DNA from: Microcella humidisoli
GTDB lineage: Bacteria > Actinomycetota > Actinomycetes > Actinomycetales > Microbacteriaceae
Length of the DNA: 64,000 nucleotides
Assembly: GCF_024362325.1 (NCBI RefSeq)
Contig: NZ_CP101497.1
Coordinates: forward strand, 992,001 to 1,056,000
Direction of reading: 5' to 3'
A program made the translations under genes and the position numbers. The notes under the pieces were generated by a model, which was not told where the DNA came from, did no database searches, and saw only the letters and a list, made by a program, of their open reading frames with translations. Position 1 is the stretch's first letter, and each line of letters opens with the position of its first letter. Shown piece by piece: positions 1 to 8,710 of this stretch.

Positions 1-1196
1 CCGCCTACCTCGAGGCCTGCGCCGTCGACTTCGAGCGCTGGGCCGACGGCGGCTTCGCCGTGCCCGACTTCTTCGACGCGCTCGACGCGTTCCGCCCGGC
101 CGATGAGCGCCGCGACGGTGTCGCTCACCTCGTCGTGTTCCCGATGTACACCCAGAACGGTTCGGCCGACCGCCTCGTCGAGGCCGTCGTCTTCGACGTC
201 ATCTGGCCCGACTTCATCGCCGAGCTCGAGGCGAGCGCCTACGGCAACGCCCTGTACCTCGGGCTGCGATTCGCCGACTTCACGCCCGGCTACGACACCA
301 ACTCGGCCGTGCTGTTCCCCGAATCGGTCGCCGTCACGCCGCGCGTGCCGGCGGGGGCTCCCGAGGGCACGCCGGCCCAGCTGCCCGTCTTCACGTGGGG
401 CGCGATCTTCGCCGACCGCGAGGCCGCGCGCTACCGCCGCGTCGTGCGTGCCGCCGCCGAGATCACGAAGCTCGACCTGCCCGACGACGCGCTCGCGCTG
501 CTCGACGACCAGGCGCTCGCCGAGCGCACCTTCGTGATGTGGGACATGATCCACGACCGGGCGCACATGCGCGGCGACCTGCCGTTCGACCCGTTCATGA
601 TCAAGCAGCGCATGCCGTTCTTCCTCTACACGCTCGAAGAGCTGCGCTGCGACCTCACGGCCTTCCGCGAGGCCGTCGCGCTGTGGCGTGCCGAGGGCAC
701 CGACGAGGTGACGCGCCAGCACGCGCGCCTCGTGCAGTACGCCGTCATCTTCGACCGCATCTTCCGCTTCGCGATCACCGGCACGCGCGTGCGCAACTAC
801 GACGGCGTCGGCGGCCAGCTGCTCTTCGCGTGGATGCACCAGAAGGGCGTGCTGCACTGGACCGACACCCAGCTCACGATCGACTGGGACGCCGTTCCCG
901 ACGTCGTCGTGGCGCTCTCGGACGCCATCAACGACCTGTACTGGGCCTCGATCGACCGGCCCAAGGCGGTGCACTGGCTCAAGGCGTACGAGCTCGTCTC
1001 GAGCACGCTCACCCCGCACCCGGCCTCGGTCTGGGCGCGCGGCCTGAGCGACGAGGTGCTCGCCGGCCCGCTCAAGGGCTACACCGATCTCGTGCTCGAC
1101 GACGAGTTCCCGCTCTCGATGTTCTACGAGGCCCTGCACAAGAAGATGGCGCAGGTCATCGAGTCGACGGCGGGCATCATCGGCCGCACCGCGTGA
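1..1196 (+). CDS. DUF6421-like protein, 5' partial
   Basis: The frame is open from the left edge (codons from base 3), so the true start lies outside the window; a GTG at base 60 is only an internal codon. The visible 398 residues are soluble, acidic and rich in Trp and Tyr, with the stretch GLRFADFTPGYDTNSAVLFP. From memory this resembles the actinobacterial DUF6421 family, whose function is unknown. No transmembrane segment or catalytic motif is evident. Its TGA lies within GTGA at 1193-1196, where the next gene starts, so the two are probably translationally coupled. Confidence 0.75.
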   Translation, partial: AYLEACAVDFERWADGGFAVPDFFDALDAFRPADERRDGVAHLVVFPMYTQNGSADRLVEAVVFDVIWPDFIAELEASAYGNALYLGLRFADFTPGYDTNSAVLFPESVAVTPRVPAGAPEGTPAQLPVFTWGAIFADREAARYRRVVRAAAEITKLDLPDDALALLDDQALAERTFVMWDMIHDRAHMRGDLPFDPFMIKQRMPFFLYTLEELRCDLTAFREAVALWRAEGTDEVTRQHARLVQYAVIFDRIFRFAITGTRVRNYDGVGGQLLFAWMHQKGVLHWTDTQLTIDWDAVPDVVVALSDAINDLYWASIDRPKAVHWLKAYELVSSTLTPHPASVWARGLSDEVLAGPLKGYTDLVLDDEFPLSMFYEALHKKMAQVIESTAGIIGRTA

Positions 1197-1852
1197 CCGC
1201 CCCGCTCGCCGACCGCACCCTCGCCGACCGCACGGTCGTCGTCGCCGGAGCGGGCGGCATCGGCGGCCGGGCCGTGTGCGCCGCCCTCACCGCGGCAGGC
1301 GCGCACGTCGTGGCGGTCGGCTCGCGAGCCGAGTCGCTGGCCGACGTGGATGCGGCCGAGACCGCGGTCGTCGACCTCGCCGACCCGGTGGCCGTCGCCG
1401 CGTGGGCGGCCGAGCTGCGCGACCGCCGCTCGAGCATCGACGGCCTGCTGCACCTCGTGGGCGGCTGGCGCGGCGGCTCGGCGCCCGACGACTTCGACTG
1501 GCTCGAGCGCCGGGTGCTCACGACCCTGCGGGTCGCCAGCCGCGAGCTGCGCGACGACCTCGGCGCGTCGAGCGCTGGGCGTCTGGCGATCGTGAGCTCC
1601 GCATCCGTCGCCCAGCCGAAGTGGGGCATGGCCAACTACGTCACCCTCAAATCGGCGGCCGAGACGTGGGTGCAGGCGCTTGCGAGCGGCTGGCGGGCGA
1701 AGGGCACGCCGACGGCGGCCGTGACCTTCGTGGTCGGAGCGCTCGACGAGCTCGGCGCCGTCGACGACCTCGCGGCCGCCTGCGCCGCGCTCTGGTCGGT
1801 CGACCACGAGCAGCTCAACGGCGCGCTCGTCGAACTCACTCCGGCGTCCTGA
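1193..1852 (+). CDS. SDR family NAD(P)-dependent oxidoreductase
   Basis: A 219-residue short-chain dehydrogenase/reductase. The N-terminal Rossmann motif is AGAGGIGG (about residues 18-25), the strand-5 serine lies in IVSSAS (about 133-138), and the catalytic YxxxK is Y149-K153 in NYVTLKSA. It is slightly shorter than the usual 240-250 residues. The GTG start overlaps the stop of the upstream gene by 4 nt, and no better start exists downstream. The substrate cannot be inferred. The coupling suggests that it works with the DUF6421-like protein. Confidence 0.85.
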   Translation: MTAPLADRTLADRTVVVAGAGGIGGRAVCAALTAAGAHVVAVGSRAESLADVDAAETAVVDLADPVAVAAWAAELRDRRSSIDGLLHLVGGWRGGSAPDDFDWLERRVLTTLRVASRELRDDLGASSAGRLAIVSSASVAQPKWGMANYVTLKSAAETWVQALASGWRAKGTPTAAVTFVVGALDELGAVDDLAAACAALWSVDHEQLNGALVELTPAS

Positions 1853-1898
1853 CCTCACCGCCCTGACCTCAGCACGCTGACCTCACCCCCCTGAGCGA

Positions 1899-1943
1899 AT
1901 CCGTCGCGCGACGGATGCCGCGGCGGTCGCCGGCGGCTAGCGT
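1899..1943 (+). promoter_or_regulatory. Promoter and palindromic operator of the HK-RR operon
   Basis: An 18-bp perfect palindrome (1899-1916, half ATCCGTCGC) is followed by a -10-like TAGCGT at 1938-1943, six nt before the GTG at 1950, so the transcript is probably leaderless. The stretch from CCGTCGC at 1901 to TAGCGT has exactly the same spacing as in the promoter of the ABC operon (4015-4057). Confidence 0.55.
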
Positions 1944-1949
1944 GCTGGA

Positions 1950-3314
1950 GTGACCGCGACCGCCCCCGCCGTGCTGCCCGTCGACGCCGACGGGCACTGG
2001 ATGCGCCCCGCACCCGGCCGCGCCGGCCTGCGCACCGACGCGATCGTCGCGCTCGTGATCGCGATCGGCGCCTCGGCGACGGTCACCCTCTACTCGGTTG
2101 CCGAGTTCTTCGACGAGCCGACCGAGCCGTGGAAGGCCGTGCTCATGGTGCTCGGCATCTCGGGCCCGCTCGTGTGGCGGCGGCGCTACCCGGTCACCGT
2201 CACCGTCATCGTCTCAGCGGTCTACATCATCGGCGTCTACAACGCCGTGCCCGAGGTGCTGTTCAGCAATATCGCGATCTTCGCGGGCATGTACTCGATC
2301 GGCGCCTGGTCGACGTCGCGGCGGCGAGCGTTCATTGCGCGCGTCCTCATCGTCGGCGGCATGTTCCTCTGGCTGTTCTGGGAGCTGACGCGCGCCGCCT
2401 TCGACACCTCCCTCGCGCCCGACGACGCCGGGGTCGGGCTCATCGCGCCCGGCGTCGCCGTCGGGCTCATCACCGTCATCACGAACATCCTGTACTTCGC
2501 GGGCGCCTGGGCCTTCGGCGACCGTGCATGGGCGGCAGCCCGCGAGCGCGCGCAGCTGCAGGCGCGCACCGAGGAACTCGCCCGCGAACGCGAGCGCACG
2601 GCCGAGCAGGCCGTCGCCCTCGACCGCGTGCGCATCGGTCGCGAGCTGCACGACGTCGTCGCCCACCACGTCTCGGTCATGGGAATCCAGGCCGGCGCCG
2701 CGCGCCGCGCCCTCGGCGGCGACCGACCGGACGCGGCCGCGGCGGCCGCGGAATCGCTCGCCGCGATCGAGCAGTCCGCCCGGCAGGCGGTCGACGAGCT
2801 GCACCGGCTCGTGTCGACCCTGCGGTCGACCGCCGACGGCGATACCGAGGCCGCCGACGGGCCGAGCACACGCACGACCGCCCATCTGCCCGCCCTGGTC
2901 GACGAAGTGCGCGGCACCGGGCGCCCGGCGACCCTCACGATCGTCGGCGAACCGGTGCCGCTCGGCCCCCTGGTCGACACCACGCTCTACCGGGTGGCGC
3001 GCGAAGCCGTGACAAACAGCCTCAAGCACGCCGGGGCGAGCGCGGCGCTCGAGGTGCGGCTGCGCTTCACCCCGGAGGTCGTCGAGCTCGAGGTCTCCGA
3101 CTCGGGAGTCGGCGCGCGCGCGGTCGCCCGCGGCTCCGCAGCGCCCGGCGGCGGGCTCGGGCAGGTCGGCATGCGCGAGCGGCTCGCGGCCGTCGGCGGC
3201 ACGCTCGAGGCCGGGCCACGCAGCCGTGGGGGATACCTCGTGCGGGCATCCGTGCCGCTCGTGGTGGAGGAGCGCGGCGTCAAGGAGAGCAATCTCGAGG
3301 AGGGCACCGCGTGA
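1950..3314 (+). CDS. Sensor histidine kinase, NarL/DesK type
   Basis: A 454-residue membrane histidine kinase. The N-terminal half has about five hydrophobic segments (residues 30-195), followed by a coiled coil rich in Arg and Glu (about 196-225). The HisKA_3 dimerisation helix contains GRELHDVVAHH with phospho-acceptor H234. The HATPase_c domain shows EAVTNSLKHA (N box) and the G1/G2 glycines near GGGLGQVGMRERL. Its stop overlaps the GTG of the response regulator gene by 4 nt. This kinase-regulator-ABC exporter order is common for systems that sense envelope stress or antimicrobial peptides. The ligand is unknown. Confidence 0.92.
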   Translation: MTATAPAVLPVDADGHWMRPAPGRAGLRTDAIVALVIAIGASATVTLYSVAEFFDEPTEPWKAVLMVLGISGPLVWRRRYPVTVTVIVSAVYIIGVYNAVPEVLFSNIAIFAGMYSIGAWSTSRRRAFIARVLIVGGMFLWLFWELTRAAFDTSLAPDDAGVGLIAPGVAVGLITVITNILYFAGAWAFGDRAWAAARERAQLQARTEELARERERTAEQAVALDRVRIGRELHDVVAHHVSVMGIQAGAARRALGGDRPDAAAAAAESLAAIEQSARQAVDELHRLVSTLRSTADGDTEAADGPSTRTTAHLPALVDEVRGTGRPATLTIVGEPVPLGPLVDTTLYRVAREAVTNSLKHAGASAALEVRLRFTPEVVELEVSDSGVGARAVARGSAAPGGGLGQVGMRERLAAVGGTLEAGPRSRGGYLVRASVPLVVEERGVKESNLEEGTA

Positions 3315-3991
3315 ACGTGCGCGTGCTGCTCGTCGACGATCACGACCTCGTGCGCACCGGATTCCGCACGATCCTGGAGTCCGAACCGGGCATCGAGGTC
3401 GTCGGCGAAGCGCGCGACGGCGCGGAGGCGATCGAGCAGGTCGCCGCCCTGCACCCCGATGTCGTGTGCATGGACGTGCAGATGCCGGGCATGGACGGCC
3501 TCGAGGCGACGCGGCGCATCATCGCGGCGCGGGATGCCCGGCCGGGGCCTGCCGTCGGCGTGCTCGTGCTGACGACCTTCGATCGCGACGACTACCTGTT
3601 CTCGGCGCTCGACGCCGGGGCGAGCGGTTTTCTGCTCAAGAACGCGAGTCCCGAGAAGCTCGTCGAAGCCGTGCTCGTCGTCGCCCAGGGCGATGCGCTG
3701 CTGGCGCCCGATGTGACGCGGCGCGTGATCGAGCGCGCCGCCGTCGTGCGCGAGCCGTCGGCCGCGCGCGACGCACGACTCGATGACCTCACCGAGCGCG
3801 AGACCGAGGTGCTGCGCCTGCTCGCGCGGGGCCTCAGCAACGCCGAGATCGCCCGTGAGCTGTGGCTCGGCGAGGCGACCGTCAAGACCCACGTGTCGAA
3901 GGTGCTGCTCAAGCTCAGCCTGCGCGACCGCGTGCACGCCGTCGTGTTCGCCTACGAGAACGGTGTCGCCGTGCGGGGCGACACCGCGTAG
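3311..3991 (+). CDS. LuxR/NarL-type response regulator
   Basis: A 226-residue response regulator. The receiver has the acidic pair DD at residues 9-10, phospho-acceptor D55 in CMDVQMPG and a switch lysine in GFLLKNAS. The C-terminal LuxR helix-turn-helix reads LTERETEVLRLLARGLSNAEIA. GTG 3311 overlaps the kinase stop (GTGA), so kinase and regulator should be made together. The palindrome at 1899-1916 and the related motif at 4015-4034 are candidate binding sites. If so, it would autoregulate and control the exporter. Confidence 0.93.
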   Translation: MNVRVLLVDDHDLVRTGFRTILESEPGIEVVGEARDGAEAIEQVAALHPDVVCMDVQMPGMDGLEATRRIIAARDARPGPAVGVLVLTTFDRDDYLFSALDAGASGFLLKNASPEKLVEAVLVVAQGDALLAPDVTRRVIERAAVVREPSAARDARLDDLTERETEVLRLLARGLSNAEIARELWLGEATVKTHVSKVLLKLSLRDRVHAVVFAYENGVAVRGDTA

Positions 3992-4002
3992 TCACCCGCG
4001 CG

Positions 4003-4057
4003 GGGGATGCGCACCCGTCGCACGGGGGATGCCGCGCCGCGCAGCGGTGCCTAGCGT
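4003..4057 (+). promoter_or_regulatory. Promoter of the ABC exporter operon
   Basis: It holds two copies of GGGGGATGC about 22 bp apart (two helical turns), a CCCGT-CGC-ACGGG dyad, and a -10-like TAGCGT at 4052-4057. The 44 nt from CCGTCGC (4015) to TAGCGTG align without gaps to 1901-1944 before the kinase gene. Transcription should start near 4064. That leaves a short leader with a GGAAGGGG ribosome-binding site before ATG 4081. Confidence 0.5.
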
Positions 4058-4080
4058 GAAGAGCGACGGAAGGGGCATCC

Positions 4081-4962
4081 ATGCTCACGATCAGCAACGT
4101 GACCAAGCACTACGGCGAGCGCCGCGTGCTCGACGAGGTGTCGTTCGAGGTCGGCCGGGGCCGGCTCACCGGTTTCGTCGGTGGCAACGGCGCCGGCAAG
4201 ACCACGACCATGCGCATCATCCTCGGCGTGCTCGGGGCCGACGCGGGCGAGGTGTCGCTCGACGGCAGCCCCCTCACGCGCGAGGGCCGGCGCCGCTTCG
4301 GCTACATGCCCGAAGAGCGGGGGCTGTATCCGAAGATGAAGGTGCACGAGCAGCTCGTGTACCTCGCCCGGCTGCGCGGCATGCGCGCGGGCGTCGCGGC
4401 CGCGAAGGCCGATGAGCTGCTCGAACGGCTCGAGCTGCACGAGCGGCGCGACGAACCCATCGAGAAGCTCTCGCTCGGCAACCAGCAGCGTGCGCAGATC
4501 GCGGCCGCGCTCGTGCACGAGCCCGAGGTGCTCGTGCTCGACGAACCGTTCTCGGGCCTCGACCCGATGGCCGTCGAGACGGTGCTCGGCGTGCTCAGCG
4601 AGCGCGCGGCGCGCGGGGTGCCCGTGCTGTTCTCGAGCCACCAGCTCGACGTCGTCGAGCGTCTCTGCGACGACATCGTCGTGATCGCCGACGGCCGCAT
4701 CCGCGCGGCCGGCACGCGGGATGCCCTGCGCGAGGCCAACGCGGGCTCGCAGTGGGAGCTGCAGGTCGGCGACGACGCCGCGTGGGTGCGAGCCCTCGCC
4801 GAGGTCGACGTCATCGAGTTCGACGGCGGCTACGTGCTTTTCGAGGCCGACGCGCACGGCGCCCAGCTCGTGCTGCAGCAGGCCGCCCAGCGCGGCGAGG
4901 TGCAACGGTTCGCACCCCGCCGACCCACCCTGACCGAGATCTTCCGAGAGGTCGTGCAGTGA
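4081..4962 (+). CDS. ABC transporter ATP-binding protein (DUF4162 C-terminus)
   Basis: A 293-residue ATPase of the ABC-2 exporter class. The Walker A motif is GGNGAGKT (about 34-41), the signature reads LSLGNQQR, and Walker B is VLVLDEPFSGLDP, followed by the H-loop in SSHQL. The roughly 80 C-terminal residues look like the DUF4162 tail of NatA-like exporter ATPases. A GGAAGGGG ribosome-binding site precedes the ATG. The stop shares one base with the permease start (TGATG). With the permease it should form a homodimeric exporter. The cargo is unknown. Confidence 0.93.
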   Translation: MLTISNVTKHYGERRVLDEVSFEVGRGRLTGFVGGNGAGKTTTMRIILGVLGADAGEVSLDGSPLTREGRRRFGYMPEERGLYPKMKVHEQLVYLARLRGMRAGVAAAKADELLERLELHERRDEPIEKLSLGNQQRAQIAAALVHEPEVLVLDEPFSGLDPMAVETVLGVLSERAARGVPVLFSSHQLDVVERLCDDIVVIADGRIRAAGTRDALREANAGSQWELQVGDDAAWVRALAEVDVIEFDGGYVLFEADAHGAQLVLQQAAQRGEVQRFAPRRPTLTEIFREVVQ

Positions 4963-6077
4963 TGACCACCGCCAGCCCCACCCCCCACACCGCACTCTCG
5001 ACGCGCGCGGCCATCGGCCTCGTCGCGTCCCGCGAGATCACCTCGCGCGTGCGATCGAAGTCGTTCATCATCTCGACCGCGATCCTCGTCGTGATCGTCG
5101 CGGCGGGCATCATCATCTCGAACCTCGTCTCGAGCACGAGCGGCCCGACCTCGGTCGCCGCCGTTGGCTCCGTCGCCGAGGTGATCGACGAGATCGACGG
5201 TCTCGAGGTCGAACCGGTGGCCACCATCGCCGAGGCCGAGCAGCTCGTGCGCGACGGCGATGTCGAGGCCGCCGTCGTCCCGATCGACGACGCGCCGGCC
5301 GGCACGCCCGCGATCGAGGTCATCGCGCTCGACGCGACGCCCGTCTCCCTCGTGCAGGCGCTGTCGATCGCCCCCGAGGTACGACTGCTCGAGGAGGCGC
5401 CCGTCGACTCGGGGCTCGCCTTCCTCATCGCCTTCGCGTTCGGCATCGTCTTCTTCACCGCCGCCATCACCTTCGGCGGCACCATCGCGCAGAGCGTGGT
5501 GGAGGAGAAGCAGACGCGCATCGTCGAGATCCTGCTCACGGCCGTTCCGGCCCGGGCGCTGCTGGCCGGCAAGGTCGTCGGCAACTCGGCGCTCGCGCTC
5601 GGCCAAATCGTGCTCATCGCCGTCACGGCGGCGCTCTCGCTCATGCTGACGGGGCAGGACGTGCTGCTGAGCGACATCGGGCCGGCCGCGATCTGGTTCC
5701 TGGTGTTCTTCGCCGTCGGCTTCGTGCTGCTCGCCTCGATGTTCGCCGCCTCGGCGTCGCTCGTCTCGCGCATGGAAGACACGGGAACCGTGCTGCAGCC
5801 CGTCACCTGGCTCGTGATGCTGCCGTACTTCCTCATCATCTTCTTCAACGACAACGAGCTCGTCGTCGGCATCATGTCGTACGTGCCCTTCTCCTCGCCC
5901 GTCGGCATGCCGATGCGCATCTTCCTCGAGCAGGCCCAGTGGTGGGAGCCGTATCTCTCGCTCGCCGTGCTCGCGGCGAGCGCCGCCCTGATCGTCGGCA
6001 TCGGCGCGCGCATCTACGAGAACTCCCTGCTGCGCACGGGCGGCCGGGTCACGCTCGCCGAGGCGCTCAAGGGCTGA
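4962..6077 (+). CDS. ABC-2 type permease (NatB-like)
   Basis: A 371-residue membrane protein: one N-terminal transmembrane segment after RSKSFIIST (about residues 27-50), an extracytoplasmic domain of about 110 residues, then five or six C-terminal segments. This is the layout of NatB/YhaP-type ABC-2 permeases. The amphipathic motif VVEEKQTRIVEILLTAVPA is typical of the coupling region. The ATG at 4962 overlaps the ATPase stop, so the two are translated together. Confidence 0.9.
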   Translation: MTTASPTPHTALSTRAAIGLVASREITSRVRSKSFIISTAILVVIVAAGIIISNLVSSTSGPTSVAAVGSVAEVIDEIDGLEVEPVATIAEAEQLVRDGDVEAAVVPIDDAPAGTPAIEVIALDATPVSLVQALSIAPEVRLLEEAPVDSGLAFLIAFAFGIVFFTAAITFGGTIAQSVVEEKQTRIVEILLTAVPARALLAGKVVGNSALALGQIVLIAVTAALSLMLTGQDVLLSDIGPAAIWFLVFFAVGFVLLASMFAASASLVSRMEDTGTVLQPVTWLVMLPYFLIIFFNDNELVVGIMSYVPFSSPVGMPMRIFLEQAQWWEPYLSLAVLAASAALIVGIGARIYENSLLRTGGRVTLAEALKG

Positions 6078-6091
6078 GCCCCTGCGGGGCT
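6077..6091 (+). terminator. Short stem-loop after the exporter operon
   Basis: AGCCCC-TGC-GGGGCT forms a 6-bp perfect stem immediately behind the permease stop, followed by GAAAGG. There is no T-tract, so it is a weak candidate terminator. Confidence 0.3.
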
Positions 6092-6144
6092 GAAAGGCTG
6101 AGGCGACGCGCTCGCGCGGCCGCGGTGGGTGGGAGGATGGAGGC

Positions 6145-7218
6145 GTGATGCGCATCCACGACACCAGCTACCGCGGCTTCGCGAGCGACAACTACGCCGG
6201 CGTGCACCCCGAAGTGCTCGCGGCCCTCGCCGAGGCCAACGGCGGCCACCAGATCGCCTACGGCGAAGACCAGTACACGGCCCGCCTCGCAGAGGTGGTG
6301 AAGGCCGAGTTCGGCGAGCAGGCCGAGGTCTTCCCCGTCTTCAACGGCACCGGCGCCAACGTGCTCGCGCTCACGGCGCTCATGCCGCGCTGGGGCGCCG
6401 TCATCGCGAGCGGCACGGCGCACATCCACACCGACGAGGGCGGCGCGCCCGAGCGCGTGAGCGGCCTCAAGCTCTTCACCGTGCCGACCCCCGACGGCAA
6501 GCTCACCCCCGAGCTCGTCGACACCGAGGCCTTCGGCTGGGGCGACGAGCACCGTGCGCAGCCCCTCGCCGTGAGCATCACCAACACCACCGAGGTCGGC
6601 ACGGTCTACACGCCCGCCGAGGTGCGTGCCCTCGCCGATCACGCGCACGCCCACGGCATGGCCCTGCACCTCGACGGCGCCCGGGTCTGGAACGCCGCCG
6701 CCGCCCTCGGCACGAGCCTGCACGCCTTCACCGCCGACGCCGGCGTCGACATCCTGTCGCTCGGCGGCACGAAGAACGGCCTCATGGGCGCCGAGGCGAT
6801 CGTCGTCATCGACCCCGCGCGCGTCGACGGGCTCATCTACCTGCGCAAGATGAACATGCAGCTCGCGAGCAAGATGCGCTTCATCTCGGCGCAGCTGCTG
6901 ACCCTCTTCGACGAGGGTCTGGGCATCCGCTCGGCGATGCACGCGAACGCCATGGCGGCACGGCTGCGGGCAGGCCTTGAGGGGATGCTCGCCGACGGCT
7001 CGGTGCCCGCCGGGTCGCTCGGCTTCAGCCAGCAGACCCAGGCCAATGCCGTCTTCGCACTCCTGGCAAACGACGCCGCCGACCGGATCCGCGAACGCGT
7101 GCGCTTCTACGACTGGGACCGCGCGCGTGGCGAGGTGCGCTGGATGTGCGCGTTCGACACGACCGAGGCCGACATCGACGGCTTCCTGCAGGTCGTGCGC
7201 CAAGAGCTCAACCACTGA
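6145..7218 (+). CDS. ltaE: Low-specificity L-threonine aldolase
   Basis: A 357-residue PLP fold-type I enzyme that cleaves threonine or allo-threonine to glycine and acetaldehyde. The N-terminal YRGFASDNYAGVHPEV and EVFPVFNGTGANVLAL are typical of the family. The PLP lysine lies in SLGGTKNGLMGAEA (about K210). Start: GTG 6145 or ATG 6148, both preceded by GGAGG at 6132-6136 and 6139-6143. ATG 6148 would remove one residue. It stands alone, so it probably serves glycine/threonine turnover in the cytoplasm. Confidence 0.92.
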   Translation: MMRIHDTSYRGFASDNYAGVHPEVLAALAEANGGHQIAYGEDQYTARLAEVVKAEFGEQAEVFPVFNGTGANVLALTALMPRWGAVIASGTAHIHTDEGGAPERVSGLKLFTVPTPDGKLTPELVDTEAFGWGDEHRAQPLAVSITNTTEVGTVYTPAEVRALADHAHAHGMALHLDGARVWNAAAALGTSLHAFTADAGVDILSLGGTKNGLMGAEAIVVIDPARVDGLIYLRKMNMQLASKMRFISAQLLTLFDEGLGIRSAMHANAMAARLRAGLEGMLADGSVPAGSLGFSQQTQANAVFALLANDAADRIRERVRFYDWDRARGEVRWMCAFDTTEADIDGFLQVVRQELNH

Positions 7219-7222
7219 CCGG

Positions 7223-7783
7223 GTGCGCTTCGTGTCGAACCTCGAAGCCACGCCGGCAGCGCGCGAGTCGTCAGAGTCTCTCTATGCCGTTGTCGCGCTC
7301 TTCACACCGATCGGCGCGGGCACGAGTTTCTTGCGCTCACAATGGCCGCCGCATCTGACGCTGGCCTCCAACTTCACGACAGCTGCGCAGGAACCAGAGC
7401 TGCGACGGGTGGTCCGCGAACAGCTGGCGGGCACCAGGCCCATACCGGTGACTCTTGGGTCGCCCGCACTGTTCGGATCGGACCAGAGTGTTCCCGTGCT
7501 GCTCGTGTCTTCCGAGCAGGTGGCTGTGCTCCATGACGCGCTGGCCGACCTCCTCATGTCGATGGAGGGCTTCGCCGCTCGCGAGCCCGAGTTCTGGCGA
7601 ACGGGGTTCCAGCCGCACGTCACAGTCGTTCCTGGTGCGCAGATGCAGACCGGCGACGACCGCGAGCTTCGGCACGTCATTCTCGTCCGCCTCGACGGAC
7701 CCCTCGCCTCGGTGATCGACTCGGCAGACCTCCTCAGCGCGGTCGAGAGTCGCGCCACAGCGCCGCCCAACCCTCCGCAGTGA
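7223..7783 (+). CDS. 2H phosphoesterase / 2'-5' RNA ligase-like protein
   Basis: A 186-residue protein with the two His-x-Thr motifs of the 2H phosphoesterase superfamily: PPHLTLAS (about residues 42-49) and QPHVTVVP (about 131-138). The spacing fits LigT/2'-5' RNA ligase-like enzymes, which hydrolyse cyclic or 2'-5' phosphodiesters in RNA or nucleotides. The start is GTG 7223 or 7232, since no in-frame ATG lies nearby. Codon use is less GC-biased than in neighbours. The last 50 nt overlap the 3' end of the convergent erm-like gene. The substrate is unknown. Confidence 0.7.
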   Translation: MRFVSNLEATPAARESSESLYAVVALFTPIGAGTSFLRSQWPPHLTLASNFTTAAQEPELRRVVREQLAGTRPIPVTLGSPALFGSDQSVPVLLVSSEQVAVLHDALADLLMSMEGFAAREPEFWRTGFQPHVTVVPGAQMQTGDDRELRHVILVRLDGPLASVIDSADLLSAVESRATAPPNPPQ

Positions 7784-8561
7784 TGCGCGAGACCGGTTTC
7801 TCTGCATCGACCCCTGCACGAGCGCAACGCGCGCGGCTGGCTCGGCGAGACAGGCGATCGGCGCGCGCGAGTGCCGAGCACGCACTACCGGGCACGGCGA
7901 AGACGGACGCAACCCAGCGCTGATAGGCCGCTCGGTCGCGACTCGGTACGAGCGGCTGAGTGCGTCGCTCAATCACCAAGAGCGCGGCGTCTACCGCGGG
8001 GCGTGGGCGGAAAGCCGTGGAAGGAATACGGCTGACGAGTCGAAACTCGAACCACGGCGCAGACTGCGCGGTCAGCTGACTGCCGCCGCCGATGCCGGCA
8101 CGTCGACGCGCCGCCTCCCACTGCAGAATCAAGGCGGCCGAGGTCCAGCCTTCTGCAGCGAGCAGCCGTCGAAGCGTTGCCGTCGACAGATGGAAGGGCA
8201 GGTTGCCGACGATGACATGCGGTGATGCGGGCAACGGCTTGCGCAGAAGATCACCCTCGATAACTCGCACCCGCGAAGGGAGTCTCGCCCGTAGCGCGAC
8301 CACTCGACGAGGGTCGATCTCGATGGCGGTGAGGGGGCGGCCGAGCGCCGCGAGGGGCACAGTGAGTCGACCGGCTCCTGCGGCGAGCTCGACGATAGGG
8401 CCGGTTGTCGACACCACCTGCTCGACGACAGCCGCGATCGCTCGTCGATCGACGAGGTCGTTCTGACCGAGGTCGTGCTGGCGTCGGGGAGGGTGACCGG
8501 CCCGTGGCGTTTCACGGTTGGACCGCTGGGTTGGTGACGAAGAACGGTGACGACGAGACAT
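7734..8561 (-). CDS. erm: Erm-family 23S rRNA (adenine-N6) methyltransferase
   Basis: 275 residues. Motif X is DLGQNDLVDR (about 30-39, usually QNFL), motif I is VELAAGAGRLT (about 58-67), the acidic motif II is AIEIDP, and the catalytic motif IV is GNLPFHLST (119-127, usually NIPY). The later part (LILQWEAARRRAGIGG, then WFEFRLVSRIPSTAFRP) closely recalls actinobacterial ErmE-type enzymes. Such enzymes methylate A2058 of 23S rRNA and give macrolide-lincosamide-streptogramin B resistance. ATG 8561 has a GGAG ribosome-binding site at 8567-8570. A leader peptide and stem-loops precede it. The specific N6 mono- or dimethyl product is not predictable. Confidence 0.88.
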   Translation of the reverse strand: MSRRHRSSSPTQRSNRETPRAGHPPRRQHDLGQNDLVDRRAIAAVVEQVVSTTGPIVELAAGAGRLTVPLAALGRPLTAIEIDPRRVVALRARLPSRVRVIEGDLLRKPLPASPHVIVGNLPFHLSTATLRRLLAAEGWTSAALILQWEAARRRAGIGGGSQLTAQSAPWFEFRLVSRIPSTAFRPRPAVDAALLVIERRTQPLVPSRDRAAYQRWVASVFAVPGSACSALARADRLSRRASRARCARAGVDAEKPVSRITAEGWAALWRDSRPR

Positions 8562-8616
8562 GGATGCTCCACTGCTGAGAGGGTGCCCGGCAGCGCACAG
8601 AGGCCACCGCGGCGAG

Positions 8617-8710
8617 GACCGTGAGAACGGTCGAGCAGAGCGATCACCCTCGGCATCGGCCGAGGTCGTCAGAGAGAGGTGAGGTCGCGTGCTCGCCGTT
8701 AGCGGCGGCG
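8617..8710 (-). promoter_or_regulatory. Candidate erm translational attenuator (stem-loops)
   Basis: Between leader peptide and erm lie three stems. One of 5 bp (8694-8698 with 8706-8710) contains the leader stop codon. One perfect 7-bp stem with a 4-nt loop is at 8648-8665, with extra flanking complementarity (GCGA..TCAC with GTGATCGC). A 5-bp stem is at 8617-8632. A ribosome stalled on the leader would open the first stem. The exact alternative fold that frees the erm ribosome-binding site was not determined. Confidence 0.5.
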
